Source of the DNA: Clostridia bacterium
Lineage (GTDB): Bacteria; Bacillota; Clostridia; Oscillospirales; Acutalibacteraceae
DNA: 64,000 nucleotides
Assembly (NCBI GenBank): GCA_017403185.1
Contig: JAFQON010000043.1
Location: forward strand, 1-64,000
Reading direction: 5' to 3'
Position 1 is the first letter of the stretch, and every line of letters begins with the position of its first letter. Positions 61,132 through 64,000 of this stretch are shown in pieces. Position numbers and translations under genes: made by a program. The notes under the pieces were generated by a model that ran no database searches, had not been told where the DNA came from, and saw only the letters and a program-made list of their open reading frames with translations.

Positions 61132-62688
61132 TTATTCTGCTGATGTATCATTGCCTGTCTGATCGTTAAATTCCTTAACTTCAGCCGCAATAGCTTTTCT
61201 TCTTTCGCGAAGCTCAAGATACATTCTGTCTCTCTTTTCGCCCTGAAGGTCATAGAAGAGCTGGGGAATAACACTGAGAATTCCCGTAACAACGGGGAGA
61301 AGTGTGCACATCCAGAAGAGTGCATGGCGTGCCTGCTGGGTCTGATTGCCGCTTGTTGCGTTGGGGTCATATCCGAACGCCTTGAGGAGAAGGGGCTGAA
61401 TAATACCCTTGAACACGCCAACCATTTTGGTGATAGTGTTCTTTGCAACACCGATCATACTTTCTGAACGGAAGCCGTTCTTCCATTCGCCGTAGTCGAT
61501 GGCTTCGTTTCTCATCTCTTCGGGAATAACTTTTCTGATGCCCCAGAAGAACATCCATATGGTTTCACGAAGCATGAATGCGGGTATCATTACCCAAAGG
61601 TTTTCGTAACCTTTCTTGCCGCCAAAGTTAATCAGCTCGCCGGCTGCATAAACGCCGAGCATGAGCACGCTGTCAACATGGGAGCCTGCAATCCAAAGAG
61701 TCTTGGTTGAGAACTTTGAGCGGGCCCAGGGAACATATGAATAGCTGATAGGTGAAACAATTGCGCCGGGGATGCCGACAACTGTTGACATTGACGCAAA
61801 GTTAAGAACATTGATATAATAAAGGTTTGTGCCCGAGTTAAGGCTGAATGCGCCGAGGAATTCGGAAAGAGTGATAAGAAGAATAGGCTTGTTGTTGATA
61901 ATTGACTTTATGCCGCTTATTATGCTGGGGCGTTCAATCGTCTGCATAACTCTTTCTTTTGCCACAAACGCATAGAAGAGTGCGAAGAGACCCGAAACAA
62001 CCGATGTAATTACGCCGCCTAAAACAAAGAGTTTGTTATAGCCTAACTGATAAGCGGTGTTGTTAGTGATTTCAAGCACCTTGTTGCCCGGGCTGTTGAT
62101 GTAAATATCAATCAAAAGACCCATAAGGATTTCGGGAGCCTTCTCAACAAAGCCCGAAAGAAGGTTTGCCTGGGTTATCAGTCGCGTTCGGTCAATAATG
62201 TTTGGCGTTATGGTTGAGGTCATACCCAGACGGACAATTGCGATAAGCGAGCTTGCAAGGTTTGAAAAAATCTGAAGCAGCAGGTAAGCTGAGAACCTCG
62301 GGATGTTTGCACCGATACCCTGAGTGCCGAAGAATAAAGGCAGTGCCCAGAAAATAACGGAAACAAGAACACCGGGAATGGCGTAAACAACAAGCCAGGG
62401 CTTGAACTTGCCCCAACGGGTACGGGTTCTGTCAACAATAGCTGCGAGGAAAAGGTCGTTGATAATATCCCACACGCCGATAACGCCGTTTGTAAGCGAT
62501 TGAAGGCCGAGGTCAATCTTGAGGATGTTCATCTTGAAAACATCATCATATTTGCCTATGTTAAAGCTTTGAGCGATGTCATCAAGTATGTATGCGAAGG
62601 TTTCTTTTGAGCCAACATATCGCCTGTCCTTGGGAACTGCGGATTTCGGCTGCTCGTCAAGAACCTTGGCGGTTGATTCAGATGCCAT
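61132..62688 (-). CDS. GPH-family-like sugar transporter (MFS)
   Basis: 518 residues, about twelve transmembrane helices. The GPH loop is IVDRTRTRWGKFKPWLVV (near 84-101). EAIDYGEWKNGFRSES is the second-half counterpart, and there is a charged cytoplasmic tail. The N-terminal 30 residues are polar. No sugar gene adjoins except the kinase-like gene 50 bp downstream, so the substrate is unknown. The promoter has a perfect 17-bp palindrome in its spacer. Ribosome site AAGGAGAG. Confidence 0.88.
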   Translation of the reverse strand: MASESTAKVLDEQPKSAVPKDRRYVGSKETFAYILDDIAQSFNIGKYDDVFKMNILKIDLGLQSLTNGVIGVWDIINDLFLAAIVDRTRTRWGKFKPWLVVYAIPGVLVSVIFWALPLFFGTQGIGANIPRFSAYLLLQIFSNLASSLIAIVRLGMTSTITPNIIDRTRLITQANLLSGFVEKAPEILMGLLIDIYINSPGNKVLEITNNTAYQLGYNKLFVLGGVITSVVSGLFALFYAFVAKERVMQTIERPSIISGIKSIINNKPILLITLSEFLGAFSLNSGTNLYYINVLNFASMSTVVGIPGAIVSPISYSYVPWARSKFSTKTLWIAGSHVDSVLMLGVYAAGELINFGGKKGYENLWVMIPAFMLRETIWMFFWGIRKVIPEEMRNEAIDYGEWKNGFRSESMIGVAKNTITKMVGVFKGIIQPLLLKAFGYDPNATSGNQTQQARHALFWMCTLLPVVTGILSVIPQLFYDLQGEKRDRMYLELRERRKAIAAEVKEFNDQTGNDTSAE

Positions 62689-62721
62689 AGAATCTCTCCT
62701 TGTCTAAAAATAATATATACT

Positions 62722-62750
62722 ATATTAACACAGTGTTAATGTATTTTCAA
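62722..62750 (-). promoter_or_regulatory. operator-containing promoter of fourth GPH gene
   Basis: Minus strand: TTGAAA (62750-62745), 17 bp, TAATAT (62727-62722). The spacer and -10 edge carry the perfect palindrome ATTAACAC-A-GTGTTAAT (62724-62740), a likely repressor site. Confidence 0.75.
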
Positions 62751-62815
62751 TACCACAATATTTTTTTATGAAATCTATACAGTAAACAAAGTGAAATTTT
62801 GGTTATAAAGACAAC

Positions 62816-62845
62816 AAAAAGGGGCAGGCTTGCAAAACCTGCCCC
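62816..62845 (-). terminator. terminator of uracil permease gene
   Basis: GGGGCAGG (62821-62828) with CCTGCCCC (62838-62845), then a T-run on the minus strand. Confidence 0.88.
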
Positions 62846-62866
62846 CTGTGTATTTCAAAAATGATA

Positions 62867-64000
62867 TTATACTTTGAAATTAACCGATTTGTCGCCTTTT
62901 TCATCCGTGCCGAATTCATAATCCTTGCCGGGGAGAATTGCGTTGAGAATGATGCCGACAAGTGCGCCTACTGCAAGACCCGAAAGGCTGATTGTAACCG
63001 AGCCTACGGGAATCTGGATTGCGCCTGCGTAGTTGATGCCGATTGAAAGAACAAGGATAAGAGCCGCTATAATAACATTTCTTGTGTTCTCAAAGTTTAC
63101 CTTGTTTTCAACAACATTGCGCACACCTACTGCCGAAATCATGCCGTAAAGCACGAGTGATGCACCGCCGATTGTGGCTGTGGGCATAAGACTTACGAGG
63201 GCCGCAAATTTGGGAGAGAATGAGAAAAGCACTGCAAGATATGCCGCAATTCTTACAACCTTGGGGTCAAAAACCTTTGAAAGCGAAAGAACGCCTGTGT
63301 TTTCGCCGTATGTGGTGTTTGCGGGTGCTCCGAAGAGTGAGGCGAGAGTCGTTGCAATACCGTCGCCGAGAAGAGTTCTGTGGAGGCCGGGGTCTGCAAT
63401 ATAGTTCCTTTTGCAGGTGGAGCTGATGGCGGATATATCGCCGATATGCTCAACCATGGTTGCAAGCGAGATAGGCATAATCGTGATGACAGCCGAAACG
63501 AGAAGATTTTTGTCAAAATCACTCGAAAGCAAGCCGAAAACAGTATCCTTCATCTGGAAAGGAAGGCCGACCCATGCTGCGGCTTTGAAGTCTTCAAGCT
63601 TTGCGGGGTCAAAGATTTCCATAGAGGTTGTAAGGTCAAGAATAACTGCAATTGCGGATGAACCGAGAACACCGAGCATAATGGGAATAATTTTAATCAT
63701 ACCCTTGCCGAAAATGTTGCAGATAATGATAATTGCGATTGCAATAACGGCGACAAGCCAATTCGATGAACAGTTGCCGATTGCGCTTGATGAAAGAGTG
63801 AGTCCTATAGCTATAATGATCGGACCCGTAACGATGGGCGGGAAGAAACGCATAACTTTCTTTGCACCGAAAATCCTGATGAGACCTGCAAGAGCAAGAT
63901 AGACAAGGCCTGCGCACGCAACGCCGAAGCAGGCGTAGGGAAGAAGGCTGTAGTCGTGAACAGCATTGCCGGCTTCGTCTGCGCCTATCTGAGTTACAGC
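62867..64000 (-). CDS. uraA: uracil/xanthine permease family protein (5' end outside window)
   Basis: Nucleobase:cation symporter-2 type permease. The frame stays open from 63853 to the window edge and encodes a matching segment (LVYLALAGLIRIFGAKKV just before MRFFPPIVTGP), so the gene is cut at its N-terminus. Visible 377 residues include PPIVTGPIIIAIGL, MVEHIGDISAIS (substrate-site His-x-Gly), DGIATTLASLFGAPANTTYGENTG and about ten transmembrane helices. The pattern is closest to UraA-type uracil carriers, but xanthine cannot be excluded. Confidence 0.93.
   Translation of the reverse strand, partial: AVTQIGADEAGNAVHDYSLLPYACFGVACAGLVYLALAGLIRIFGAKKVMRFFPPIVTGPIIIAIGLTLSSSAIGNCSSNWLVAVIAIAIIIICNIFGKGMIKIIPIMLGVLGSSAIAVILDLTTSMEIFDPAKLEDFKAAAWVGLPFQMKDTVFGLLSSDFDKNLLVSAVITIMPISLATMVEHIGDISAISSTCKRNYIADPGLHRTLLGDGIATTLASLFGAPANTTYGENTGVLSLSKVFDPKVVRIAAYLAVLFSFSPKFAALVSLMPTATIGGASLVLYGMISAVGVRNVVENKVNFENTRNVIIAALILVLSIGINYAGAIQIPVGSVTISLSGLAVGALVGIILNAILPGKDYEFGTDEKGDKSVNFKV

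Noticed and set aside
61083..61451. N-terminal extension of the kinase frame
   Set aside because: Overlaps the transporter coding region in another frame; the kinase fold starts at residue 1 of the short form with its P-loop at 24-31.

Overview
The window looks like chromosome from an uncultured gut-type Clostridia, most like Ruminococcaceae or Oscillospiraceae. Three things support this: the Firmicutes order phoH-ybeY-dgkA-era-yqzL-recO, strong AAGGAGG-type ribosome sites with TTGACA-17-TATAAT promoters, and many glycoside hydrolases with GPH-family sugar transporters. No rRNA or phage structural genes were seen. There is one tRNA, tRNA-Arg(CCG).

Left part (1-8.5 kb): an XRE repressor with two matching palindromic operators lies divergent to an M28-like peptidase. 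A GH51 arabinofuranosidase follows, then a secreted GH5 hydrolase, a secreted DUF4474-like protein and a secreted repeat protein.

The block at 8.5-18.6 kb is the most unusual. It has a LytTR regulator with a degenerate receiver, a 644-residue protein of DxDGDG loops ending in a C39-like cysteine peptidase, two small unknown proteins, three consecutive and divergent dynamin-like GTPases, and a small hydrophobic protein whose start overlaps the third GTPase. All run in one direction and end at one strong terminator. I read this as a candidate uncharacterised membrane-remodelling or defence system.

Middle (18.7-32.6 kb): a zinc-ribbon membrane protein, a leftward GPH transporter-DUF4364-araD unit, a membrane-anchored SH3-repeat protein, the housekeeping phoH-to-recO operon, then a GPH transporter, YibE/F, an iolJ-like aldolase and iolC.

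From tRNA-Arg to about 51.9 kb lies a Tn4451-type integrative element. The left backbone has a large serine recombinase, TnpW-like, ParB-like and two mobilisation-type proteins. The right backbone has TnpV and a DUF6809-like protein. The cargo is a lipase and lipoprotein pair plus an AraC-controlled glycoside locus (GPH transporter, GH39, GH43, GH78, GH3, GH1). An exact 36-bp inverted repeat brackets the cargo, and exact 18-bp inverted repeats lie at the outer borders. A 1.6-kb module beside it (four-helix-bundle protein plus phosphatase) sits between near-identical direct repeats related to those borders.

Right part (53.6-64 kb): a secreted crystallin/Vps62-like protein, CapA-like, GtrA and a TIM-barrel isomerase, an S51-type peptidase, a YabE-like cell-wall protein, HPr, a uridine-kinase-like protein, a fourth GPH transporter, and a uracil permease cut by the window end. 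Gene starts were adjusted by ribosome sites where these pointed to an internal start. Functions are by recognised motifs and remembered families, without database searches.
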